From Chryseosolibacter sp049791675 (lineage in GTDB: Bacteria; Bacteroidota; Bacteroidia; Cytophagales; Cyclobacteriaceae): a stretch of DNA of 64,000 bases. The notes beneath the pieces are model-generated. The model did no database searches. It worked only from the letters and a program-made list of their open reading frames with translations, and was not told the DNA's origin. Positions 25,984 to 33,621 of this stretch are shown one piece after another; within the stretch, counting starts at the first letter, position 1; each line of letters begins with the position of its first letter. The stretch spans positions 13,132 through 77,131 of the forward strand of contig JBARAD010000057.1 in NCBI GenBank assembly GCA_049791675.1, given 5' to 3'. The translations under genes were made by a program, and so were the position numbers.

Positions 25984-26538
25984 TTACTGGGCGAAGTCCT
26001 CTGTCTGGAAAGAATAAAGGTTTTCATCCAGTTGGATGGTGTCCTCATTAAAATCCCGTACGAATCTCTCGATATCCTGATTGGCGATCTTCTCCCTTTG
26101 GAGGCCGACATCCAGGGCCACACCGAAGTCAGTGTTCACATCGAGGTCCACGTGTTCTTGAACTTTTACGGCTTCCTCTTCCTCCAGTTCCATGATCACT
26201 TCGGCAATGTAGAGACCGATCTCTTCTTCCAGCGGGTCGAGCGCCGCAAGATTGCCGTTCTCGTCTTCCTCGTATGTGATTTTTTTATACTCCGGAAAAT
26301 GCTGCGCCGCGCGGTGTTCGGCAATTTCAAAGAGCTCGCTTTCATGCTGCAGCCGCAGTGTATACATTACCGTGTCGTAGATGACTTCCCTCCCCTCGTA
26401 CAGGCCTATAAAATAAAAGTGCACATATTCATCATTCCTTTCATCCGCTTCATTTTCAAGCCAGGCTGCACCCAGCGCCTGCATTTTGTTTTTATATTCC
26501 TGAATTGTTTCGGGATCAAACCCTTTATTTTCAACCAT
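25984..26538 (-). CDS. Acidic conserved protein of unknown function
   Basis: A 184-residue soluble protein, strongly acidic (for example NLAALDPLEEEIGLYIAEV and IMELEEEEAVKVQEHVDLD), with no signal peptide or membrane segment. Predicted helices alternate with strands near the middle (EYVHFYFIGLYEGREVIYD). I do not recognise a family. It lies 74 bp upstream of the OmpH-type gene on the same strand and 105 bp downstream of the gamma-carbonic-anhydrase-like gene. Confidence 0.65.
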   Translation of the reverse strand: MVENKGFDPETIQEYKNKMQALGAAWLENEADERNDEYVHFYFIGLYEGREVIYDTVMYTLRLQHESELFEIAEHRAAQHFPEYKKITYEEDENGNLAALDPLEEEIGLYIAEVIMELEEEEAVKVQEHVDLDVNTDFGVALDVGLQREKIANQDIERFVRDFNEDTIQLDENLYSFQTEDFAQ

Positions 26539-26643
26539 ATGCTTACACTGTTTGAAATGATATAATTAATACAAAGAACAGACGGAACGAAAAATCAAAC
26601 CGGCTAAATTTTAGTTTTCGTGAATGAAAAAAATCCGTGCCCA

Positions 26644-27162
26644 TTATTCACTTTCCCTGAACCACTCGGCATACATGGGATAATTTCGCGCCGTACGGAC
26701 AATAACAGCCTTCATGTCCTCGCCTAGATCTTTCACTCTCTTCGCAGGAACACCCGCATAAATGCTGCCGGGCGGAATTTTTGTTCCCGGCAATACCACC
26801 GCGCCTGCTGCGATGACAGAATTACTTCCCACCACGGTATCATCCATCACGATCGCGCCCATGCCGATCAGCACATTGTCTTCAATGGTGCAGCCGTGAA
26901 CGACGGCATTATGGGCGATGGAGACGTTGCTTCCGATCACAGTTTTGGCCTTCTGATAAGTTCCATGAATCACGGCACCATCCTGAATGTTTGTATCGTT
27001 TCCGATCGTAATGGAGTTCACATCTCCGCGCACGACAGCATTGAACCACACGGTACAATTGTCGCCCATGGCCACTTCGCCCACAACCACTGCGTTATCC
27101 GCCAGGAAACAGTTTTTTCCAAATGCGGGCTCAAAGCCCCTGACTTTCTTCACAATCGACAT
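26644..27162 (-). CDS. Gamma-carbonic-anhydrase-like hexapeptide-repeat protein
   Basis: From the ATG at 27162 (MSIVKKVRGFEPAFGKNCF) the product has 172 residues, normal for the family. Left-handed beta-helix hexapeptide turns fill most of it (VVVGEVAMGDNCTVWFNAV, RGDVNSITIGNDTNIQDGAV). The three zinc-ligand histidines are in VIHGTY, SIAHNAVVHGC. The C-terminus is helical (PAKRVKDLGEDMKAVIVRT). Family members are trimeric; some hydrate carbon dioxide and others (YrdA, PaaY) act on unknown or thioester substrates. It is divergent from miaB. Confidence 0.88.
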   Translation of the reverse strand: MSIVKKVRGFEPAFGKNCFLADNAVVVGEVAMGDNCTVWFNAVVRGDVNSITIGNDTNIQDGAVIHGTYQKAKTVIGSNVSIAHNAVVHGCTIEDNVLIGMGAIVMDDTVVGSNSVIAAGAVVLPGTKIPPGSIYAGVPAKRVKDLGEDMKAVIVRTARNYPMYAEWFRESE

Positions 27163-27350
27163 AAAAGAGGAAATAAGGAATATGGGTATAAAATAATCAG
27201 GATTATTAACGCGAGGGTGCATCTGAAATGCAGCGCCAAATATATAGCAAAGTACCTTATGATATCATGAAATGTGGAAATTTGCGCCTTCCACCCCGAT
27301 CCGGTACCGGGCGATCACGAGTGATATCTGCTTGTAATTTCCCTGACAAG

Positions 27351-27381
27351 TTGTCATTAAATGCGAAAACTCGTACTTTTG
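27351..27381 (+). promoter_or_regulatory. Bacteroidota-type promoter of miaB
   Basis: TTG (27351-27353) and TACTTTTG (27374-27381) are separated by 20 bases. This matches the TTTG - 19 to 21 nt - TAnnTTTG pattern used by the primary sigma factor of Bacteroidota. Transcription would start near 27387, giving a short 5' leader of about 13 bases before the miaB ATG at 27400. Confidence 0.75.
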
Positions 27382-27399
27382 CGAGCTCAGTAAAGATGT

Positions 27400-28857
27400 A
27401 TGGCTAATTTGATTGAAGATATCGGGATCTTGGGCGATAAACCGGCGGCAGAAACCTGCGAATTTCAGGTTTCAAGAGAAGTCAATACAGGAAAAGCCCG
27501 AAAACTTTATATAGAAAGTTACGGCTGCCAGATGAATTTCTCCGACAGCGAGATCGTAGCATCTATTTTACAAAAAGAGGGTTATGATACGACCTCCGAG
27601 GTCGCCCATGCGGACGTCGTGTTTTTAAACACATGCTCCATCCGTGAAAAGGCTGAACAGACCGTCAGAAACCGGCTGATGCATTTTACAGCGCTGAAAA
27701 AGCAGAAGCCTGAATTGGTGGTCGGTGTTTTGGGATGCATGGCCGAGCGTCTGAAAACAAAGTTGCTGGAGGAGGAAAAGATCGTGGATCTCGTTGCCGG
27801 CCCGGATGCCTACCGCGATCTGCCGAAACTTATCTCCCGGGTTGACGACGGCGATAAAGCGGTGAACACATTTCTCTCGCGTGAAGAGACCTACGGCGAC
27901 ATCAGTCCGGTGCGTTTAAATTCCAACGGCATTTCCGCATTCATATCCATCATGCGGGGCTGTGATAATATGTGCACTTTTTGTGTCGTGCCATTTACGC
28001 GCGGCAGAGAACGAAGCCGCGACCCGAAGTCGATCGTCGCCGAAGCCACCGACCTTTTCAACAGAGGGTATAGAGAAGTGACGTTGCTCGGGCAGAATGT
28101 AGACTCCTTTAAATGGAGCGAAGAAGAAAATAACAAAGCCAGGCTTGAAAAAAAGCCGGTGGACAGCGTGATCAACTTTGCGGGCCTTCTGGAGATGGTG
28201 GCCGGCGTCAGCCCGGATCTGCGCATACGGTTTTCCACTTCGCACCCCAAGGACATCACGGATGAGGTATTGCACACCATGGCACGTTATGAGAACATAT
28301 GCAAATACATACATCTCCCGGTACAGAGCGGAAGCAGTCGCATACTCGGGATGATGAGCCGCGGATACACGCGCGAATGGTACCTCGATAAGATCGCGCG
28401 GATCCGGGAAATACTGGGTGAGGATTGCGGGATATCTTCGGATATGATCACAGGATTTTGTTCAGAGACAGAAGCAGATCACCAGGACACGCTCAGTCTC
28501 ATGGAGGCCGTTCAATTCGATTATGCCTACATGTTCTATTACTCGGAACGTCCCGGCACCCTGGCCGAAAAGAAATTCACCGATGACGTTCCGCTTGAAA
28601 TCAAAAAGAGAAGGCTGGCAGAGGTGATCGCAAAACAGCGTGGACACTCGCTGAAAAGAAATCAGACCGACGTCGGGAAGGTGTATAAAGTGCTCATCGA
28701 AGGGCCTTCGAAAAAATCAGATGCGCATTTGCAGGGCAGGAATAGCGCGAATAAAGTTATTGTTTTTCCTGAAAACGGTCACCGCAAAGGCGAGTATGTT
28801 GACGTACGCGTATCGGCATGTACCGGAGGAACGCTGATCGGTAAAGTAGCGGAATAA
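27400..28857 (+). CDS. miaB: tRNA-2-methylthio-N6-dimethylallyladenosine synthase MiaB
   Basis: The 485-residue radical-SAM methylthiotransferase modifies adenosine 37 of tRNAs reading U-starting codons. The N-terminal UPF0004 domain carries the three cysteines of the auxiliary cluster in YGCQMNFSDSE, LNTCSIREKAEQT and GVLGCMAERLK. The radical-SAM cluster cysteines are Cys188, Cys192 and Cys195 in CDNMCTFCVVPFTRGRERS. A C-terminal TRAM domain lies about 415-483. It is the first gene of a run with the sigma54 regulator, whose ATG follows the TAA stop directly. Confidence 0.97.
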   Translation: MANLIEDIGILGDKPAAETCEFQVSREVNTGKARKLYIESYGCQMNFSDSEIVASILQKEGYDTTSEVAHADVVFLNTCSIREKAEQTVRNRLMHFTALKKQKPELVVGVLGCMAERLKTKLLEEEKIVDLVAGPDAYRDLPKLISRVDDGDKAVNTFLSREETYGDISPVRLNSNGISAFISIMRGCDNMCTFCVVPFTRGRERSRDPKSIVAEATDLFNRGYREVTLLGQNVDSFKWSEEENNKARLEKKPVDSVINFAGLLEMVAGVSPDLRIRFSTSHPKDITDEVLHTMARYENICKYIHLPVQSGSSRILGMMSRGYTREWYLDKIARIREILGEDCGISSDMITGFCSETEADHQDTLSLMEAVQFDYAYMFYYSERPGTLAEKKFTDDVPLEIKKRRLAEVIAKQRGHSLKRNQTDVGKVYKVLIEGPSKKSDAHLQGRNSANKVIVFPENGHRKGEYVDVRVSACTGGTLIGKVAE

Positions 28858-30123
28858 ATGACAATCACAGAAGCTGAAATTCAAAATATCAAACAACGGT
28901 TTGGGATCATCGGGAACTCACCGTTACTGAATAATTCCGTACGGGTAGCCATGCAGGTAGCGCCTACGGACATGTCGGTATTGATCACAGGCGAGAGCGG
29001 AAGCGGGAAAGAGTCCTTTTCCAAGATCATTCACCATTTGAGCGCACGTAAACACGGCCAGTTCATTGCCATCAACTGTGGATCAATACCCGAGGGAACC
29101 ATCGATTCAGAACTATTCGGTCATGAGAAGGGCTCCTTTACCGGCGCCCACGAAGCGCGGAAAGGTTACTTCGAGGTTACCAACGGCGGAACGATGTTCC
29201 TGGATGAGATCGGGGAAATGCCACTCGGAACGCAGGCGCGACTGCTGCGCGTGCTTGAAAACGGCGAGTTCATCAAGGTTGGATCTTCCAAAGTTCAGAA
29301 GACGGACGTACGCGTCGTTGCCGCGACGAATGTGAACCTGATGAAGAATGTGGAAGAAGGAAAATTCCGGGAAGACCTCTATTACAGGCTGAGCACCGTT
29401 CCGATTTATGTTCCGCCCCTGCGGGAGCGCGGCCGGGATATCGAATTGCTTTTCAGGAAATTTGCGACAGACTTCGCGGACAAATACAGGGTTAAGCCCA
29501 TCACGCTGAATGATGAGGCAAAAGATATTTTGATCCGCTATAGATTTCCCGGCAACATTCGTCAACTGAAAAATCTCGTGGAACAAATCTCGGTCCTCTC
29601 CACGGAGGAGAAAGAGATTGATGCCGGGCATTTGCAGAAGTATCTGCCAAAGGAAAGTAATCTCCCCGCGCTGTACCGCAGCGGCGTTCAGGAAAAGGAG
29701 AATCTTTCCGAACGCGACATTCTTTACAAGGTATTGTTTGATATGAAGAAGGATGTTACCGATCTGAAGAAGATTGTGCTTGACATGCTCAATGGCCAGC
29801 CGGATAAAGGAAAGATGGTCAAAGACCATGCGGGGCTCTTTGATGACCTGCACCGCGAGCATGCCGGGCTGACACACGAACACCTTGTACTGAACCTGCC
29901 CACACCTCCTTCCGGTTCAGCTGAAGAAGATGTGGTGGAAGACGTTCATGACATTGCTCATGAAACGGAAGATGAATCACTTTCTATTGAAAAGAAGGAG
30001 AAGGAACTCATCATCCGCGCGCTGAGAAAAAACAACAACAAACGCAAATATGCGGCACGGGATTTGGGTATTTCCGAGCGCACATTGTATCGGAAAATAA
30101 AACAATACGAGCTTGAAGAATAA
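28858..30123 (+). CDS. Sigma-54-dependent transcriptional regulator (AAA+ and Fis-type HTH)
   Basis: This 421-residue activator has no receiver domain. The AAA+ domain (about 10-245) has Walker A GESGSGKES, the sigma54-contact loop GSFTGA (in EKGSFTGAHEARKGYF), Walker B GGTMFLDEIGEMP and the arginine-finger region. A linker with coiled-coil character (about 285-330) leads to a C-terminal Fis-type HTH (KYAARDLGISERTLYRKIKQY). It should recruit RNA polymerase carrying sigma54 at enhancer-controlled promoters. It abuts miaB and runs directly into lptE, an order seen widely in Bacteroidota. Its signal is unknown, since the N-terminal sensor is absent. Confidence 0.92.
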   Translation: MTITEAEIQNIKQRFGIIGNSPLLNNSVRVAMQVAPTDMSVLITGESGSGKESFSKIIHHLSARKHGQFIAINCGSIPEGTIDSELFGHEKGSFTGAHEARKGYFEVTNGGTMFLDEIGEMPLGTQARLLRVLENGEFIKVGSSKVQKTDVRVVAATNVNLMKNVEEGKFREDLYYRLSTVPIYVPPLRERGRDIELLFRKFATDFADKYRVKPITLNDEAKDILIRYRFPGNIRQLKNLVEQISVLSTEEKEIDAGHLQKYLPKESNLPALYRSGVQEKENLSERDILYKVLFDMKKDVTDLKKIVLDMLNGQPDKGKMVKDHAGLFDDLHREHAGLTHEHLVLNLPTPPSGSAEEDVVEDVHDIAHETEDESLSIEKKEKELIIRALRKNNNKRKYAARDLGISERTLYRKIKQYELEE

Positions 30124-30136
30124 CATTGCGTCTGCA

Positions 30137-30667
30137 TTGAGAACAAAGAGACGATTCCTGATGATGGCCGTGTGGGCGCCCCTGCTTATTTCGTGCGGCG
30201 TATCGATCAAATATTCCATGACAGGAGCGGCGACGACCGCAAAGACTATCAGCATCGCCGAATTTTACAACAATGCCGACCTTGGACCGGCAAACATGTC
30301 ACAGGTTTTCACAAACGATCTGAAGAATTATTTCGTACAGAACTCGAGTCTTTCGGTGGTTGCGGAAGAAGGAGAGCTCCAACTCGAAGGAGAAATTACA
30401 GATCTGCGGATAACACCCATCTCTCCCACTGCAACCGGTGACCCGACAGAAATCAACCGCGCCTCTTCAACACGACTGACCATTACCGTAAGGGCTACCT
30501 ACATCAATACCCTGGATGAGAAAATGAGTTTTAAGGACAAGAGTTTTTCCTTTTACAAAGACTTCGATAATGAACTGAATGTCAGTGATGTGGAAGAAGC
30601 ATTCATCAAAGAGATCTTTCAGCGGATTATTAATGATATTTTCAATGCTTCGGTAGCGAACTGGTAA
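30137..30667 (+). CDS. lptE: LptE-family LPS-assembly lipoprotein
   Basis: The product is a small lipoprotein with a signal ending PLLISCGVS, followed by the LptE-like domain (SIKYSMTGAATTAKTISIAEF, and the strand pairs VEGEITDLRITPI-type and STRLTITVRATYI). LptE plugs the LptD barrel that inserts LPS in the outer membrane. The start is uncertain: TTG at 30137 (RTKRRFLMMAVWAPLLISCG) makes the best signal peptide. Alternatives are TTG at 30113, which overlaps the regulator, and ATG at 30161. The stop at 30665-30667 is directly followed by heptamer repeat element C. Confidence 0.82.
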   Translation: MRTKRRFLMMAVWAPLLISCGVSIKYSMTGAATTAKTISIAEFYNNADLGPANMSQVFTNDLKNYFVQNSSLSVVAEEGELQLEGEITDLRITPISPTATGDPTEINRASSTRLTITVRATYINTLDEKMSFKDKSFSFYKDFDNELNVSDVEEAFIKEIFQRIINDIFNASVANW

Positions 30668-30870
30668 AGTGAGTTGTGAGTGCTCAGTGGTGAGTGGGCG
30701 ACTGCCACCCAAGTCTTTCCATTGCTGGCGAAGTGATTCGCATCCACCATGCATTCCTATTGCAGCGAAGAAGACCTACAAAGAGGTGGTAATGCTTGCC
30801 AACTGAGAACCAGGAGATTAACGATGCGCCGCACGGGTGAACTCATAACTCACTACTGACCACTGACAAC
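30668..30870. mobile_element. Element C: 203-bp unit bounded by four inverted heptamers on each side
   Basis: The left end (30668-30695) is four 7-base units: AGTGAGT, TGTGAGT, GCTCAGT, GGTGAGT. The right end (30841-30868) is four units in opposite orientation: ACTCATA, ACTCACT, ACTGACC, ACTGACA, followed by AC. Between them lie about 145 bp of unique sequence with no open frame worth calling. The first repeat base directly follows the lptE stop codon. Its heptamers match those flanking the four-helix-bundle gene at 43823-44412, so it looks like a version of that element lacking the gene. Confidence 0.75.
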
Positions 30871-30967
30871 TTTACGTACCCAAAGCTCCCATTACCTTAC
30901 ATGCCCCTTCGGTTTTTACTTTCTGCTTTGTGCTTTTTTTGTTACTTTTACCCTAAGCCCCAAAGCC
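30871..30967 (+). promoter_or_regulatory. Leader upstream of the secG-linked gene
   Basis: The 97 bases between element C and the next gene are T-rich. TACTTTTA at about 30942-30949 resembles a -7 element but a correctly spaced -33 TTTG is not clear. It may hold a weak promoter for the following gene and secG. Confidence 0.3.
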
Positions 30968-31885
30968 GTGGATAAAAGCATGTTCCTGAAAATTCTGCAG
31001 CATTCTGCAACCACCTCGGTGGACGAGGCCAAAGAAATTATTTCATTAAGATCGCAATTCCCTTATAGCCAGGTACTACAGACGCTCGCCGCGCGGGCCA
31101 GTAAGGATCATGGGTTTCAGCATCAGCAGCGCGATCTTCAGATGGCTGCCGTTTATGCAGCTGACCGCAACCTGTTAAAAGAGATCATTACCCTTCAGCC
31201 CGAAGAGCCTGTTCAACAGGTCGTTTCAAAGCATGTGCTTGCTGACGAACAGGTTGTCAGCGCGATCGATTCTGTTGATGTAGCCGATGCGGTGATGGAC
31301 GATCTTGAGCGGTTGTCAAAACTGAAGCACACCTTTGAAAATCTTTTCATGGATTTTCCGAAACCGAAGAAGGTAATAAAGGAGCCGGTTATGGAACCTG
31401 TCGTGGCGGAGAATATGAGCGCGCAGGGGCAGGAAAGCCAGGCCAAATCTAAAAAAGAACGCATTATTGAAATGGCGAAGGCGCTGAGCAATAACCCGGC
31501 AACCGATAGTACTTCACCGGCAAAAAAAAAACATCGCGACAAAGACGGCAACCCGGTGGATGAACTGATCGTAGAAATACAGAATTCAAAAGAGGAGATC
31601 GTCCCGGAAAACGAAAGGCAAAAACAGCAGATCGAGATCATCAATCAGTTCATCCGTGTTCAACCCTCCATCTCGAATCCCAGAGACAGGGTTCCGTCCG
31701 TCGGCGACCTGATGCCGATCAAATCAGGGGAGTTCGGCGATAACATTGTGTCCGAAACGCTGGTGGAAATCCTGCTAAAACAGGGTAAAAAAGACCGGGC
31801 AATCGAGGTCTTGAAAAAACTCATTTGGAAATATCCCCAAAAAAAGGCTTACTTTGCATCCCAAATTGAAGATCTGAAGAAGTAA
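30968..31885 (+). CDS. Conserved protein of unknown function upstream of secG
   Basis: The 305-residue soluble protein starts with GTG at 30968 (an ATG at 30980, residue 5, is an equally good start). The N-terminal third is helical (EAKEIISLRSQFPYSQVLQTL). The middle is charged and probably disordered (KSKKERIIEMAKALSNNPATDS). The C-terminal segment KQGKKDRAIEVLKKLIWKYP resembles a tetratricopeptide unit. I recognise no family. It lies three bases upstream of secG, so co-transcription with the secretion channel subunit is likely. Confidence 0.75.
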   Translation: MDKSMFLKILQHSATTSVDEAKEIISLRSQFPYSQVLQTLAARASKDHGFQHQQRDLQMAAVYAADRNLLKEIITLQPEEPVQQVVSKHVLADEQVVSAIDSVDVADAVMDDLERLSKLKHTFENLFMDFPKPKKVIKEPVMEPVVAENMSAQGQESQAKSKKERIIEMAKALSNNPATDSTSPAKKKHRDKDGNPVDELIVEIQNSKEEIVPENERQKQQIEIINQFIRVQPSISNPRDRVPSVGDLMPIKSGEFGDNIVSETLVEILLKQGKKDRAIEVLKKLIWKYPQKKAYFASQIEDLKK

Positions 31886-31888
31886 GTT

Positions 31889-32239
31889 ATGTACACCCTA
31901 ATCATCGGCCTCATTATTTTTTTCGCCATCCTTCTGGTGCTTGTCATTCTGGCTCAGAATTCCAAAGGTGGTGGTCTCACCAGTCAGTTCGGCGGTTCTG
32001 CTGCCAGCAATATCATCGGCGTTAAGAAAACGGGCGATTTGCTCGAAAAACTTACCTGGGGCTTTGTTATTGCGATCATGGTGCTGTCATTGTCCACCGC
32101 ATTTATCACGCCCAACACATCGGGGCCTTCGGATGACATCCTTGAAAGGGCGGGCGAACAAGCCCCTGTCAATGTCAATCCGAACATCAACCTTGATACT
32201 ACCGGCACAGAGATCATTCCGGCTGATTCAGCCCGGTAA
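31889..32239 (+). CDS. secG: Preprotein translocase subunit SecG
   Basis: The 116-residue protein has the SecG layout: a first membrane helix (YTLIIGLIIFFAILLVLVIL), the conserved NSKGGGLTSQFGG loop, and a second helix (GFVIAIMVLSLSTAFI, about 57-72). A short acidic C-terminal tail follows. SecG stabilises the SecYEG channel. The gene lies three bases after the unknown protein gene and is followed by an intrinsic terminator at 32261. Confidence 0.94.
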   Translation: MYTLIIGLIIFFAILLVLVILAQNSKGGGLTSQFGGSAASNIIGVKKTGDLLEKLTWGFVIAIMVLSLSTAFITPNTSGPSDDILERAGEQAPVNVNPNINLDTTGTEIIPADSAR

Positions 32240-32260
32240 GACTTTATATAATCCAGTAAA

Positions 32261-32286
32261 AAAAGCCCGTCGAAACACGGGCTTTT
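32261..32286. terminator. Intrinsic terminator between convergent secG and unknown gene
   Basis: AAAAGCCCGT (32261-32270) and ACGGGCTTTT (32277-32286) form a perfect 10-bp stem with the loop CGAAAC, followed by TTT on the plus strand. Read on the minus strand the stem is followed by a T-run as well, so it can end both units. Confidence 0.9.
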
Positions 32287-32317
32287 TTTATTGCCTTTGG
32301 CTCACCGCCTCCGTTGC

Positions 32318-33034
32318 CTATGCCGCCTGTGAGATGTGTTTCACAAAAAGCCTCTTTGCTACAGGCATGAGCGTCTCGCTGAAGGGGAATTTCATCTTTG
32401 AAAGCAGCAGGTATGCCGCAGGGTTGGGCAGGTCCTTGTACCGCCTGATGAGATCCAGTTTTATTTTTTCATAAGGGTAAAGCCTGTTTTTGTCAATCAC
32501 TTCCACGAATTTGGTATTCAGGCTGCGCAATTGTTCTTTGCTGTCCTCGAAAATGCTGACCTGATACCGGTAGACGTTGGTTTCTTTTTCGGGGGGCATG
32601 GTCACAAACAAATAGCCTTCATTCGCATACAGGGGCGTTACGCCTACCGGAGATATTTCACATTGCGACTCCACATATTCATAGATTACCGTCCCCTCCT
32701 TCAAAGAATCCTTTATTTGAGGAATGGCGAATTCGATAATGGTATCCAGTTCACTCATGATGGCATCGTCTTCCACCAGTTCGCGATAGCGCAGTTCCAG
32801 GGTTCTGATCTCTTCGGCCGAGATCTCCTTGGGGAAAGACTCCCGGATCAACGTCTTGTTTTCCTTGACAGACATCAGGTTCCGGTAATGGAACACGAGG
32901 TCGGCGAGGAAGGGATACAATTCAACTTTGTCAAAGGATTTTTTTGCTGTCTGGAGGTAGGCCAACAGCAGGTATTTCTTGTACTCAAAATCAATCAGGC
33001 CCTGGGTAAGCCAGTCTTTCGATAATTTTTCCAT
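32318..33034 (-). CDS. Conserved soluble protein of unknown function
   Basis: From the ATG at 33034 (MEKLSKDWLTQGLIDFEYKK) the product has 238 residues. It is helical in the first half (YLLLAYLQTAKKSFDKVELY and TLELRYRELVEDDAIMSEL) and mixed later (GYLFVTMPPEKETNVYRYQV). There is no signal peptide or membrane segment and I recognise no family. It is transcribed convergently with secG and divergently from groES. Confidence 0.7.
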   Translation of the reverse strand: MEKLSKDWLTQGLIDFEYKKYLLLAYLQTAKKSFDKVELYPFLADLVFHYRNLMSVKENKTLIRESFPKEISAEEIRTLELRYRELVEDDAIMSELDTIIEFAIPQIKDSLKEGTVIYEYVESQCEISPVGVTPLYANEGYLFVTMPPEKETNVYRYQVSIFEDSKEQLRSLNTKFVEVIDKNRLYPYEKIKLDLIRRYKDLPNPAAYLLLSKMKFPFSETLMPVAKRLFVKHISQAA

Positions 33035-33055
33035 AGAACACAGTTTCTTAAGCAA

Positions 33056-33316
33056 AATTTACCAGTATTTCGTCTTCCTGTCAACCCCCGCTTCACGAAA
33101 GGTCCGGCGAGTGAATGAAACGACAGTTTGGTTGACAGGGAACTGACAGCCTGCCATAACAGCATCTAAAAATGTGCCGCTTGGGCCCAATAAGTGGGAG
33201 AAAACTGTCATAGTTAGAAAAAATGTCCGTTATTCGCGTCACTTTTCGCCTTGGCATAATTGCTGATAGGTGGCGCAGGCGAACCCATATGTACAACCTA
33301 AAACAATCAATAGTAT
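33056..33316. promoter_or_regulatory. Gap upstream of groES
   Basis: About 260 bp between divergent genes must contain the groES-groEL promoter. I found no CIRCE element (TTAGCACTC inverted repeat) and no clean TAnnTTTG. TTGGCATAATTGC near 33254 looks like a sigma54 site but its GG-to-GC spacing is 7 instead of 10 bases. Confidence 0.4.
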
Positions 33317-33595
33317 ATGGCAAAAATCAATTTCAAACCAAATGAGGATAGGGTGCTTGTAGAACCCGCTGAAGCTGAAACCAAAACAGCGTCAGGTATT
33401 ATCATCCCTGACACCGCGAAGGAGAAGCCCCAGAAAGGCACTATCATTGCCGTTGGTGAGGGATTAAAAGACAAGCCGGTAACTGTAAAAGTCGGCGACA
33501 ATGTGCTGTATGGCAAATACGCAGGTACTGAAATCACGATCGATGGAAAAGAGTACCTGATCATGCGAAACTCTGACATCTTCGGAATTATCTAA
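33317..33595 (+). CDS. groES: Co-chaperonin GroES
   Basis: The 92-residue protein covers the full Cpn10 fold. Landmarks are NEDRVLVEPAEAETKTASGIIIPD-type N-terminus with the mobile-loop region (KTASGIIIPDTAKE), the roof segment, and KVGDNVLYGKYAGTEI at the C-terminal half. It caps the GroEL folding chamber. It lies 26 bases upstream of groEL and forms the usual operon with it. Confidence 0.98.
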   Translation: MAKINFKPNEDRVLVEPAEAETKTASGIIIPDTAKEKPQKGTIIAVGEGLKDKPVTVKVGDNVLYGKYAGTEITIDGKEYLIMRNSDIFGII

Positions 33596-33621
33596 TCACT
33601 AACCTAAAATCTTGACAAATT

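Noticed and set aside
33250..33268. Sigma54 promoter-like TTGGCATAATTGC upstream of groES
   Set aside because: The spacing between GG and GC is 7 bases; sigma54 promoters need 10.
33056..33316. CIRCE heat-shock operator before groES
   Set aside because: No TTAGCACTC inverted repeat is present in the gap.
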